Shown here one piece after another: positions 53,710 through 62,187 of a stretch of 64,000 nt of DNA. How positions within the stretch are numbered: position 1 is the first letter of the stretch; each line of letters starts with the position of its first letter. A model generated the notes under the pieces. The model made no database searches. It worked only from the letters and a program-made list of their open reading frames with translations, and was not told where the DNA came from. Both the position numbers and the translations under genes were made by a program. This DNA is from Paraburkholderia sp. FT54 (GTDB lineage: Bacteria; Pseudomonadota; Gammaproteobacteria; Burkholderiales; Burkholderiaceae), in contig NZ_CP134195.1 of assembly GCF_031585635.1 (NCBI RefSeq), positions 4,150,685 to 4,214,684 on the forward strand, written 5' to 3'.

Positions 53710-56090
53710 GGCCGCACTCCAGGCGACGCGGTGGATGGCGTCACGGTGACCGGATTGCTCTGTGTCGTGGAAGGCCCCACGGTGACCGGATTAGTCTGCG
53801 CAGGACCATTCGTGCCCGGCGCGGGAACGACGCCGGCCGGCCCGGCGTTGGCCGGCGGCGGCGCCATCTGCTGACGGCGCATCTTGTCGAGGTCGAACAG
53901 GTTCATGGCGGGCGAGCCGCCCTCACTCGGACCGATCGGCATTGGCGGAACCACCGGATCGTCGTTGTCCTTCATGAGGTTGTTGTCCTGCTTGTACGCG
54001 CCCTGCACGCCCTGGATGTAGTCGTAGCGATTCGACGTCACGGCCTGAGCGGTGCCGCGATCGCTGATGATCACGGGGCGCAGGAACACCATCAGGTTGG
54101 TCTTGTTGCGGGTCTTCTGTTCCGAGCGGAACAACTGGCCGATCCACGGAATATCGCCGAGCAGCGGCACCTTGCTGTTACTGACCTGGTAATTGTCCTG
54201 CATCAGGCCGCCCAGCACGATGATCTCGCCGTTATCCGCGAGCACCGTCGACTGGATCGAACGCTTGGTGAACTCCGGGCCGGCCGGGTTGGTGGTCGCG
54301 TTAGTCGTGCCGTTTACGATCGCTGAGTCTTCGGTGTAGAGCTGCAGCTTGAGAATGCCGCCGTCGGTGATCTGCGGCTTCACGTGCAGCGTCAGACCGA
54401 CGTCGACGCGGTCGAAAGTATTGAACGCCGACGTCGCAGTGGCGCTCGTGAGGTTCGAATACGAACCCGTCTGGATCGGCACGTTGGTACCGACGACGAT
54501 CTTCGCTTCCTCGTTGTCGAGCGTGATGAGGTTAGGCGTCGACAGCACGTTTGCGTCGGCGGTTTGCGACAGCGCCTGCAGCAACGCGCCGAGCCCCTGC
54601 ACACCGAAAATATTGTGAATCCAGCCGATGTTCAGCCCTTGCTGCAACTGTTGAGCGGCGAACGCGCCAGCCAGACCACCGGTGGCCCCGGCCGCCACGG
54701 CGCCCGCCGTCAGATTGACGATGCTGTTGCTGTTGCCGGTCGCCAGATTGGTGCCGGCAAATATCGAATTGTTCGCAACCTGCCACTGAATGCCGAGATT
54801 GCCGCTCGTGTTCGAGTTCAATTCGACGATCAGCGCCTCGAGATAAACCTGCGCGCGCCGTGCGTCGAGCTGGTCGATCACCGCCCGCAGATTGCGGTAC
54901 ACCGGCTCGGCCGCCGTGATGATCAGCGAGTTGGTCGCGGCGTCCGCCTGGATCATGCCGCCTGGCTGATTGTCGTCGCTCTTTTCCTTGTCGTTACCGA
55001 GGAAACCGCCGGAATTGGAACCGCCGCCCGCGCCGTACGCGCCACCACCGCCGCCGCCACCCATCGGCGAAGACAGGGAGCTGCTGCCGAGTCCGCCCGA
55101 CGGCAGCGGCGGCGTACCCGACGAGCCCGTCGAATTGTTGCCGCCCAGCCCGCCGCCGCTGTTCTGGTTGAACGAATTCGCGTCGTTCGAGCTGCCCGAC
55201 GAACTGTTGTCCCCGCCCTTGCCGAACATGCCGCGCAAGGTCTTGGCGAGCTTCGTCGCGTCCGCGTTACGCAGCGGTACGACGTGGATGTTGCCGGGCA
55301 TGGTGGTCGGCGTGTCGAGTTCCTTCGCCAGTTGCTTCGCCGCGGCGAGACGCGCGCCGTTCGATGCGCGGATCAGCAGCGAGTTGGTGCGCGGGTCAGC
55401 GGTGACCGACACCTTCAGCGTCGCGTCGGTGCTGCCGATCGAGCCGGGGTCGAGCATCTTGTTCAGTTGCGTGGCGATGTCGATCGCGTTGGCGTTCTTT
55501 AGCTGCACCACCGATACCGACTGGCCCGCCGCCGTATCCACACCCTGGATGATCTGCGCAATTCGCCGCACGTTGTCGGCGTAGTCGGTGACGACAATCG
55601 TATTGTTGGCAGGGTAGGCCGCCACGGTATTGTTCGGCGAGATGAGCGGACGCAGCACCGGCAACAGATTGTTGGCCGACTCATTCTTCAGCACGAACAC
55701 TTGCGTGACCACCTGATCGCCGCGCGCCGTAGGCGAATTGCCGACATAGGTCGGCACGCCTTGCAGTTTGGCGTCGGCCTCTGGCACGACTTTCAGTACG
55801 CCGTGGTCCTGCACGAGCGCGAAGCCCTGCATCCGCAACGCGGACTGCAAGGTTTTCAGTGCCTGATCTTCAGGCACCGCATTTTCCGACACAAGATTCA
55901 ACTGACCCTTCACGCGCGGGTCGACGATGATCGTTTTGCCGGTTGCGGCGCCAATCGCCTTGGCGACCTGGTCGATGTCCGCGTTGACGAAGTTGAGTGT
56001 CACCTGTGCCTGTGCTGTCTGCGCGGTGATCAAGCCAGCCACCAGCAGCGCCGTTGCAACTCGACGCAAAACCATACGATTTCTTCTCAT
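53706..56090 (-). CDS. gspD: Type II secretion secretin GspD
   Basis: The 794-residue secretin forms the outer-membrane gate. It has a signal sequence (VATALLVAGLITAQTAQAQ), N0-N3 domains from VTLNFVNADIDQVAKAIGAA, a long Gly/Ser/Asn-rich insertion in N3 (about 325-405), and the secretin domain (LGIQWQVANNSIFAG, VLSTPNLITLDNEEAKIVVG, VPLLGDIPWIGQLFRS). A Pro/Thr/Val-rich tail with VTVGPSTTQSNPVTV repeats ends the protein. Starts at ATG 56090 or 56075 are possible. TGTCAA at 56313-56318 (minus-strand TTGACA) may be part of the operon promoter. Confidence 0.95.
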   Translation of the reverse strand: MRRNRMVLRRVATALLVAGLITAQTAQAQVTLNFVNADIDQVAKAIGAATGKTIIVDPRVKGQLNLVSENAVPEDQALKTLQSALRMQGFALVQDHGVLKVVPEADAKLQGVPTYVGNSPTARGDQVVTQVFVLKNESANNLLPVLRPLISPNNTVAAYPANNTIVVTDYADNVRRIAQIIQGVDTAAGQSVSVVQLKNANAIDIATQLNKMLDPGSIGSTDATLKVSVTADPRTNSLLIRASNGARLAAAKQLAKELDTPTTMPGNIHVVPLRNADATKLAKTLRGMFGKGGDNSSSGSSNDANSFNQNSGGGLGGNNSTGSSGTPPLPSGGLGSSSLSSPMGGGGGGGAYGAGGGSNSGGFLGNDKEKSDDNQPGGMIQADAATNSLIITAAEPVYRNLRAVIDQLDARRAQVYLEALIVELNSNTSGNLGIQWQVANNSIFAGTNLATGNSNSIVNLTAGAVAAGATGGLAGAFAAQQLQQGLNIGWIHNIFGVQGLGALLQALSQTADANVLSTPNLITLDNEEAKIVVGTNVPIQTGSYSNLTSATATSAFNTFDRVDVGLTLHVKPQITDGGILKLQLYTEDSAIVNGTTNATTNPAGPEFTKRSIQSTVLADNGEIIVLGGLMQDNYQVSNSKVPLLGDIPWIGQLFRSEQKTRNKTNLMVFLRPVIISDRGTAQAVTSNRYDYIQGVQGAYKQDNNLMKDNDDPVVPPMPIGPSEGGSPAMNLFDLDKMRRQQMAPPPANAGPAGVVPAPGTNGPAQTNPVTVGPSTTQSNPVTVTPSTASPGVRP

Positions 56091-56589
56091 GGAATAGGGT
56101 ATCGATGCCGACAGCCAAAGCCGTCGACGGTCATGCAGTGCGGACATGAGAGCAGGCCGGCGCCATGTCGATCTGCCGGCCGGCCTTGGGGACGATCATG
56201 CCCTCGTTGGCCCACCGTCCGATGTCCGAAAAAAATGAACAGTACCAGTTTTTCATGTCGGATTTGTCACAAAACGAACCGCTCCGTGCGATTTCTCTAT
56301 GACCCCATCTGTTGTCAAACAATTGAAAGCTAAAGGAAGGTCGGCGCGATGAGCGCGACAGCGTCTTGTTTTCTGCTCTCTTATGTCGGTTAGCCAACTT
56401 GACGGGCGACCACCTGCCGGTATGATACGAGCCGTTCGAGTCCCTAGTTGCGGGTTGCCGACGCGGGTTTTCCCCGATGTCCGGCAGACGCCCAGCCAGC
56501 GTGCCTCGGCGGCTGTCAGTGGCTGAAGTATGGCCGATGCGATCCCTTACCGAACCTTACTCTTGCGCTTTACTTAGTGGTCTTGACCG
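56091..56589. other. Divergent intergenic region, gspD and transglycosylase
   Basis: This 499-bp region has no supported gene. It contains a good plus-strand promoter at 56399-56426 and, for gspD, a consensus minus-strand -35 TTGACA (56313-56318) with a poor -10 (AGAAAT, 56291-56296). The centre (56210-56340) is AT-richer than the flanks. Confidence 0.55.
56399..56426 (+). promoter_or_regulatory. Sigma70 promoter upstream of the transglycosylase
   Basis: TTGACG (56399-56404), a 16-bp spacer and TATGAT (56421-56426). A start near 56433 would leave a leader of about 155 nt before the ATG at 56590. Confidence 0.65.
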
Positions 56590-57036
56590 ATGAACCGAAA
56601 CTTCGTCACCGTCGCAGCAGGACTTGCCATGCTGGTAGCAGCAGGGTCCGCACGCGCCGATTGCTTTGACGAAGCAGCGAAGTATCAGAAGGTCAACCCT
56701 TTGATTCTGCGCGCAATCGCATGGCAGGAATCACACAATCGACCCGACGCGCAACATAAAAATGCGAACGGCTCGACCGACTACGGCGTGATGCAGATCA
56801 ATTCGATCCATTTGCCCACGCTCGCCCAGTACGGCATCTCGCAAGGCACGCTGATGGAGCCGTGCAAGAACGTCTACATTGCGGCGTGGCATCTGCGCCG
56901 CCAGATGAACAAATACGGCAACACCTGGCAGGCAGTCGGCGCCTATCACTCCGAGACGCCGTCCCTGCGGGACAAGTACGCGCAGCAGATCGCCGCGATC
57001 CTGCGCAAGTGGAATCTGATGCCGGCTGCGCGCTGA
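56590..57036 (+). CDS. Secreted lytic transglycosylase (SLT/IagB type)
   Basis: The 148-residue enzyme cleaves peptidoglycan to make room for envelope machines. It has a signal peptide (MNRNFVTVAAGLAMLVAAGSARA), the catalytic Glu in AIAWQESHNRPDAQ (E47), the GVMQIN motif and YGNTWQAVGAYHSE. Two cysteines (C25 and C92) probably form a disulfide. Small enzymes of this type accompany secretion or pilus systems, so it may serve the adjacent T2SS; this is inferred from position only. Confidence 0.88.
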   Translation: MNRNFVTVAAGLAMLVAAGSARADCFDEAAKYQKVNPLILRAIAWQESHNRPDAQHKNANGSTDYGVMQINSIHLPTLAQYGISQGTLMEPCKNVYIAAWHLRRQMNKYGNTWQAVGAYHSETPSLRDKYAQQIAAILRKWNLMPAAR

Positions 57037-57178
57037 TCCGGCCCGTCACGCGGCCGTTGCCCGTTTTGATGCACAATGCGGCTTCGTGCTGCCGTCGAGG
57101 CTCGACCTCATTGCGGTCCGCAGTCATGTGACCCCAAGCCCGGCACGCCTTCCATTCCTCTAGCTTCTCCGTACTGCG

Positions 57179-58501
57179 ATGAACCAGCCGCTATTGCCCG
57201 TCACCGTGCTCTCCGGTTTTCTGGGCGCCGGCAAGACCACGCTCCTGAATCACATCCTCGCGAATCGCGCCGGTTTGCGCGTGGCCGTGATCGTCAACGA
57301 TCTGGCCGCCGTCAATATCGATGCGACCCTCGTGCGCGACGCCGCCGCGCTGTCTCACGTCGAGGAGCAACTCGTCGAGCTGTCGAACGGCTGCATCTGC
57401 TGCACACTGCGCGACGATCTGCGGGTCGAGATCAAGCGGCTGGCCGGCGAGCAGCGCTTCGACGCGATCCTGATCGAGCCGACCGGCGTGGCCGAGCCGA
57501 TGCCGATCGCCGAGACCTTTGCCTTCGTCGACGACGAAGGTGCGTCGCTCGCCGACGTCGCGCGGCTCGACACGATGGTGACCGTGGTCGATGCGTTCAA
57601 CTTCCTGCGCGACTACGGTTCGGCCGACGCGCTCGCCGAGCGCGGCATCGCCGCAACCGAGGAAGACGACCGCACGCTGGTCGAACTGCTGATTGAGCAG
57701 ATTGAATTCTGCGACGTGCTGGTGGTGAACAAGGCCGATCTGGTGAGCGCGGACGAGCTCACGCGCCTGCAGCGCATTCTCGGCCGGATCAACCCGCGCG
57801 CGGCGCAGGTGGTTGCCCGTTTCGGCGAGGTGCCGCTCGCGCAAGTGCTGAACACGGGCCGCTTCGATTTCGACGAAGCAGCAAGCGCGCCGGGCTGGCT
57901 GGCCTCGCTCAATCATGAGCATGACCACGAGCACGGCCATGCTCACCACGGCGAAGCGGACGAATTCGGCATCGGCAATTTCATCTACCGGGCGCGTCGG
58001 CCGTTTCATCCGGAACGCCTGTGGGCGTTGCTGCATCAGGAGTGGAAGGGCGTTTTGCGCAGCAAGGGCTTCTTCTGGCTCGCCACGCGCAACGATATCG
58101 CCGGTTCGCTCTCGCAGGCGGGCGGTGCTTGCCGGCACGGTCCGGCCGGCATGTGGTGGGCCGCTCAGGATCGCAGCGAGTGGCCCGACGGCGACGACGA
58201 ACTGGCTGCCGAAATTGCTGCGGACTGGTACGGCGACCCGGACGATGTGAGCATCGGCGACCGTCGCCAGGAACTGGTGATGATCGGCGTCGGCATCGAT
58301 CCGGTGGTCTGGAAAGCGAAGTTCGACGCGTGTCTACTGACCGATGAGGAATACGCGCAGGGACCGCAAGCATGGGAGCAATTCGCCGATCCCTTCCCAG
58401 CCTGGGATTTCGACGAAGACGACCACGACCATCATGATCATGACCATGATCACGACCACGACGCTCATGGCCACGGTGAGATCGTGCATCGTCACGACTG
58501 A
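57179..58501 (+). CDS. COG0523 metallochaperone GTPase with His-rich tail
   Basis: This 440-residue G3E-family GTPase is of the CobW/ZigA/YeiR type. Motifs are Walker A SGFLGAGKTTLLNH, metal-binding CxCC in GCICCTLRDDL, EPTGVAEP (Walker B/switch region) and NKAD. The C-terminal CobW_C domain begins near 265. Histidines cluster in an internal stretch (HEHDHEHGHAHHGE, about 244-257) and in a tail (DDHDHHDHDHDHDHDAHGHG) after residue 415. Such proteins deliver zinc (or another metal) to client enzymes under scarcity. No zinc-uptake genes or Zur site were recognised nearby. Confidence 0.9.
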   Translation: MNQPLLPVTVLSGFLGAGKTTLLNHILANRAGLRVAVIVNDLAAVNIDATLVRDAAALSHVEEQLVELSNGCICCTLRDDLRVEIKRLAGEQRFDAILIEPTGVAEPMPIAETFAFVDDEGASLADVARLDTMVTVVDAFNFLRDYGSADALAERGIAATEEDDRTLVELLIEQIEFCDVLVVNKADLVSADELTRLQRILGRINPRAAQVVARFGEVPLAQVLNTGRFDFDEAASAPGWLASLNHEHDHEHGHAHHGEADEFGIGNFIYRARRPFHPERLWALLHQEWKGVLRSKGFFWLATRNDIAGSLSQAGGACRHGPAGMWWAAQDRSEWPDGDDELAAEIAADWYGDPDDVSIGDRRQELVMIGVGIDPVVWKAKFDACLLTDEEYAQGPQAWEQFADPFPAWDFDEDDHDHHDHDHDHDHDAHGHGEIVHRHD

Positions 58502-58566
58502 GCTGAGCGGCCTTCGCCACTAGCCGCGACGCCCGTCGCGGTTATCCCATCCACAATGCGCAGGCG

Positions 58567-58590
58567 AAAAAAAACCCGCCGTTGGCGGGC
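58567..58590 (-). terminator. Intrinsic terminator of the HU gene
   Basis: CCCGCC/GGCGGG stem (58575-58580 and 58584-58589) with an eight-base A run on the left, i.e. a T run on the minus strand, 25 bp past the HU stop. Confidence 0.85.
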
Positions 58591-58614
58591 GTCAACTGCC
58601 TGGCAGTAATCTGC

Positions 58615-58893
58615 TTAGCGCTTGTTGACTGCGTCCTTGAACGCCTTCCCAGCCGTGAACTTGACGGTCTTGGCGGCCGGGATCTTGATAGTTTCGCCGG
58701 TCTTGGGGTTACGACCCGTACGCGCTGCGCGCTTGCCCGAACCGAAGCTGCCGAAGCCGATCAACTGGACCGCATCACCCTTCGACACAGACTTCTTGAT
58801 CACTTCAAGCAACGTGTCCAGCGTTTCACCGGTTTGAGCCTTGCTGGCGCCCGTCTGTCCTGCGACAGCGTCGATCAGTTCCTGTTTGTTCAT
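58615..58893 (-). CDS. hupB: DNA-binding protein HU
   Basis: This 92-residue nucleoid protein bends and compacts DNA. It begins [20 protein letters not shown] and contains the signature [22 protein letters not shown] with the DNA-intercalating proline loop ([21 protein letters not shown]). The ATG has AAAGGAACC upstream and a perfect TATAAT lies about 50 bp upstream. It is monocistronic with its own terminator. Confidence 0.96.
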   Translation of the reverse strand: MNKQELIDAVAGQTGASKAQTGETLDTLLEVIKKSVSKGDAVQLIGFGSFGSGKRAARTGRNPKTGETIKIPAAKTVKFTAGKAFKDAVNKR

Positions 58894-58942
58894 TAAGGTT
58901 CCTTTCTGAGTTTAGGTTGACACGAACAGCGCGAACGCGCCG

Positions 58943-58970
58943 ATTATACGTGCGCGGGCCGCGCCGTCGA
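58943..58970 (-). promoter_or_regulatory. Promoter of the HU gene
   Basis: On the minus strand a perfect TATAAT (58943-58948) is preceded at 16 bp by TCGACG (58965-58970). The predicted start near 58936 leaves a 40-nt leader. Confidence 0.65.
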
Positions 58971-59383
58971 GCAGCGTCGGCTCCGGATCCCCTCCGGACC
59001 AATGGCGCCGGACAGATGACTGTCCGTCGGCCGTGCTGCCGCTTCGCGGCGCTTGCTATGATAGCGCAGCGCAAACCCAATCAGGATAAGGGTTTCGAAG
59101 AATTACGCGGTTCCGGGGTCGAGATCCCTAGGAAATCGCAAATTTTGCCCTCAGCGACCTTCAACCGAGGCCTGAAACCCAATATGGACGGGGCTTGGCG
59201 TTGGTTTTTGCCAACGTTCGGCGCGTCTTTTTCGCCGTCCGGCGAGCTGCGCGCGCGGGCGGTACGTTCGACCCGCGTGTGAGAAAACGCCGGGCCGTCC
59301 CAAGTTTTCTCATCCCCCTTGGAAGGCCGGGCGCGAAGCGACAGGTCTGGGGGCATTTTTCCGAGCGTCATTTTCTCTCGCGC
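58971..59383 (+). promoter_or_regulatory. Long structured leader region upstream of mnmC
   Basis: With the HU promoter this forms a 490-bp gene-free gap. TGCTATGAT (extended -10, TATGAT at 59057-59062) could start a leader of about 315 nt. The leader holds several hairpins (AAACCC/GGGTTT near 59073-59094, CGTTGG/CCAACG near 59198-59215, CGGCG/CGCCG near 59219-59238) and ends in the structured motif at 59281-59350. The frame is open through part of it (59195 on), but the sequence is not MnmC-like. Confidence 0.5.
59281..59350 (+). promoter_or_regulatory. Structured leader motif upstream of mnmC (copy B)
   Basis: GAGAAAAC (59281-59288) is perfectly complementary to GTTTTCTC (59304-59311). CGCCGGGCC (59288-59296) pairs with GGCCGGGCG (59325-59333, one mismatch) and CCAAG (59300-59304) with CTTGG (59318-59322). 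The first stem crosses the other two, so the RNA either switches between folds or forms a pseudoknot. A second copy precedes gspC. It ends 33 bp before the mnmC ATG. Confidence 0.6.
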
Positions 59384-61354
59384 ATGACCGATCCGCTGAT
59401 CCCCGCCGTCCTCGCTTTTCGCTCCAACGGCACGCCTTTTTCGCCGCTTTACGACGACATTTATCACAGCGCCGTGGGCGGTCTTGAACAGGCTCATTAT
59501 GTTTTCCTGCGCGGCAATTCGCTGCCCGACCGGTGGCAGGGCCGCCGCATTTTCACGGTGCTGGAAACCGGCTTCGGCATGGGCATCAACTTTCTGATGA
59601 CCTGGGCCGAGTGGCGCGCCGACCCGGCGCGCAGCGAGCGGCTGCATTTCGTATCCACCGAGAAGCATCCCTTCACCGTCGCTGATTTACGCAAGGTATC
59701 TGCAGCGACGATTTCCGATCCGGCGATTGCCGGCCTGGCGCAAGCCCTTGCGAACGCCTGGCCGATGCTCGTTCCCGGCACCCATCGGCTTGAGTTCGAT
59801 GAAGGGCGCGTCGTGCTTACGCTGGTTTTTGGCGACGCCCAGCAGAGCTTGCCGGCCTTGAGGCTGCGCGCCGACGCGTTTTATCTTGACGGCTTCGCGC
59901 CGGCCAGGAATCCCGAACTCTGGACTCCGGCAATCTTCAAGGCCCTCGCGCGGCTGGCGGGCGAGGGCGCTACCTTCGCCACCTACAGCAGCGCCGGCGA
60001 CATCAAACGCGCGTTGACGCAATGCGGCTTCGAATACCGCAAGGTGGACGGCTTCGGCTGGAAACGGGCGATGCTAGTCGGCCACTTCGCACCACGCTGG
60101 CGCGTGCGCCGTCATGAGCCGCCCGCGCCGCTTGCGCTCGATGAACGGCACGCCGTGGTAATCGGCGCGGGGCTCGCCGGCTGCGCGGTGATCGAGAGGC
60201 TCGCCGCGCGCGGCTGGCGCGTCACGTCGCTGGAGCGGCATGCTTCGGTGGCGCAGGACGCGTCGGGCAATCCCGCCGGCGTGTTTCATCCCATGATTTC
60301 GCGCGATGACAGCGTCGCCTCGCGCGTCACGCGTGCCGGCTTCCTGTATGCGCTCAGGCATTGGGCTGCGCTTGAGCGGCTTGGCCACGCGCCGTTGCGC
60401 AGTGCCCAAGGCTTGTTGCAGATCGCCGCGGACGACGATGAAGCCCGCTCGATCAGCGAAGCGATCGCCGCGTTCGGCTATCCGTCCGACTATGCAACGC
60501 CTGTCTCGCTGGACGAAGCGCAACGGCTGGCCGGCATGCCGGTCGCGCGCGGCGGGTGGTTCTTTCCACAGGGCGGCTGGATCGACCCGGCGTCGCTGTG
60601 CGCCGCACAGTGCGCCGCGGCTGGTCAACTGCTCGAGCGCCGCTTCGGTGTGGATGTGGCACGGATCGCGCGGTCCGGCGATCAATGGACCGTCTTCGAC
60701 ACCGCCGGCGAGGCTCTCGCGCGTGCGCCGGTGGTGATCGTCGCGAGCGCGCACGATGCCGCGCGCATCGCCGGTTTGCAGCACGCGCCCACTCGCAGCA
60801 TTCGCGGCCAACTCACTTTGCTCCCGGCCGGCCAGGTGCAGCCGTCGCTTCAGATGCCGGTGATCGGTGACGGCTACGCGGTGCCGCTGGCGGACGGCGT
60901 CACACTGACGGGCGCCACCTACGAACTCGACGACCCCGACACATCGCTGCGCGCCGACGCTCATCGGGAAAACCTGGAACGCGTCGCGCAGATGCTGCCG
61001 GCCTTTGTGGGCGTCGGCGAGCCGGCCCAGCAGGCGGCATTGACGGGACGTGTCGCGTTCCGCTGCGTCACCAGCGATCGCATGCCGATGATCGGCCAAC
61101 TCGCCGACGAAACGCTGGCAGCGCGCGACGCCCAACGTCTGCGTGGCGCATGGCCGCTCGATCTGCCGCGCACGGACGGTCTGTACGGCGCCTTTGCGTA
61201 CGGTTCGCGAGGCCTCGTGTGGGCGGCGCTCGGCGCGGAGCTGATCGCCTCGCAACTGGAAGGCGAACCGTGGCCGCTCGAACGGGATCTGGCTGAAGAC
61301 ATCGACCCTGCGCGCTTCCTGTTGCGCGCATTGCGTCAGGGAACGGTGGGTTAA
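59384..61354 (+). CDS. mnmC: Bifunctional tRNA 5-methylaminomethyl-2-thiouridine biosynthesis protein MnmC
   Basis: The 656-residue enzyme finishes mnm5(s2)U34. An FAD-dependent oxidase removes the carboxymethyl group and a SAM-dependent methyltransferase methylates the product. The N-terminal half is the methyltransferase (FTVLETGFGMGINFLMTW, YLDGFAPARNPELWT, ATYSSAGDIKRALTQCGF) and the C-terminal half the oxidase (AVVIGAGLAGCAVIERLAAR, SGNPAGVFHPMISRDDS, YGSRGLVWAALGAELIA). It acts after MnmE (2.8 kb here) and MnmG. The ATG at 59384 begins the family sequence; upstream open frame is leader. Confidence 0.94.
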   Translation: MTDPLIPAVLAFRSNGTPFSPLYDDIYHSAVGGLEQAHYVFLRGNSLPDRWQGRRIFTVLETGFGMGINFLMTWAEWRADPARSERLHFVSTEKHPFTVADLRKVSAATISDPAIAGLAQALANAWPMLVPGTHRLEFDEGRVVLTLVFGDAQQSLPALRLRADAFYLDGFAPARNPELWTPAIFKALARLAGEGATFATYSSAGDIKRALTQCGFEYRKVDGFGWKRAMLVGHFAPRWRVRRHEPPAPLALDERHAVVIGAGLAGCAVIERLAARGWRVTSLERHASVAQDASGNPAGVFHPMISRDDSVASRVTRAGFLYALRHWAALERLGHAPLRSAQGLLQIAADDDEARSISEAIAAFGYPSDYATPVSLDEAQRLAGMPVARGGWFFPQGGWIDPASLCAAQCAAAGQLLERRFGVDVARIARSGDQWTVFDTAGEALARAPVVIVASAHDAARIAGLQHAPTRSIRGQLTLLPAGQVQPSLQMPVIGDGYAVPLADGVTLTGATYELDDPDTSLRADAHRENLERVAQMLPAFVGVGEPAQQAALTGRVAFRCVTSDRMPMIGQLADETLAARDAQRLRGAWPLDLPRTDGLYGAFAYGSRGLVWAALGAELIASQLEGEPWPLERDLAEDIDPARFLLRALRQGTVG

Positions 61355-61389
61355 CTGCGGAGCCCGCGCCCGCATGCTCGTCGAATAAC

Positions 61390-61650
61390 TTATCCACCGA
61401 GAGTTGTGGACAACCATGTCGTTTACTTGCGCAAGTCATGTGGAACCGTTGTGGACGTAAACGGGGTAACTTTGTCGCCGCCGAAAATCGCCAAAAGTTG
61501 CTCTTGTATACCCGCTGCTCCCGCACATGCTATGCATCCGGTTATGCCGTCGGCAAACCGATGATTCATTTAGGTAAACAGGAGTTATCCACAGAAACCG
61601 AAGCACCTTGTTAACTGTTACTACGTATACATACGGTAAACCTGTAAACA
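61390..61650. promoter_or_regulatory. DnaA-box-like cluster with GTAAAC repeats
   Basis: This region contains one perfect DnaA box (TTATCCACA, 61585-61593), two single-mismatch boxes (TTATCCACC at 61390-61398; TTGTCCACA on minus at 61405-61413) and a weaker one (61450-61458). GTAAAC occurs four times on plus (near 61457, 61574, 61636, 61645) and once on minus (GTTTAC near 61420). Bases 61565-61650 are strikingly AT-rich for this genome. It could be a DnaA-titrating or regulatory locus, or an origin-like element. Confidence 0.55.
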
Positions 61651-62187
61651 GAGAGACCGTGGCTCAAGCGGAGCCTATCGGCGCAGCCCGGCCTGCGCCG
61701 AACCCGTGAAAACCTTCCGCGCCGATGTCCCAAAAAACACATCTGCTTCGTTCAAACTAGTCACTCGCGCGGCCGAATCTGGGCTCAAAACGGTCGGTTT
61801 TTCCTCATGTCGACGAGATAACGTACGTTTTTACCGTTTTGCCGGCGTGTTCATGTCTTTTCGGTCAAGGCTGAAAAAGCTATGGCACAATCGCCGTTCT
61901 TTTCCGCGTCGTGCCTTGCGTCTACCGCGGCACACGCAGCAAACGGAACGGTGCCGCTCAATCAGAATCTGATTCAAAGTCGACGGCGTTCTTTCACCGT
62001 GCCGGTTGCTACGGCCGCACCCCGAATGCGCCTGGCTCCCTGCGGCAGCCGTGCATTCAGATCATCCGATCATTGAAAACTCGCAACGAAGCGATCGCGA
62101 CAGTGAGCGCTTCATGTGCTCACCCGCTCGCCGGTGTTCGCGCCGGTTCGTGTCGTCTGCCGTTGCTGCAAAGGAGAACCCATCACA
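61651..62187. other. Gene-free leader region of the antiporter
   Basis: With the DnaA-box segment this completes an 833-bp gap. Open frames at 61706-61972 and 61911-62285 lack ribosome binding sites and recognisable sequence. The stretch 61780-61890 is AT-richer and may hold the antiporter promoter, but no convincing -35/-10 pair was placed. Confidence 0.4.

Noticed and set aside
61706..61972. 88-codon ORF upstream of the antiporter
   Set aside because: No ribosome binding site and no recognisable domain; Arg-rich composition looks like noncoding sequence.
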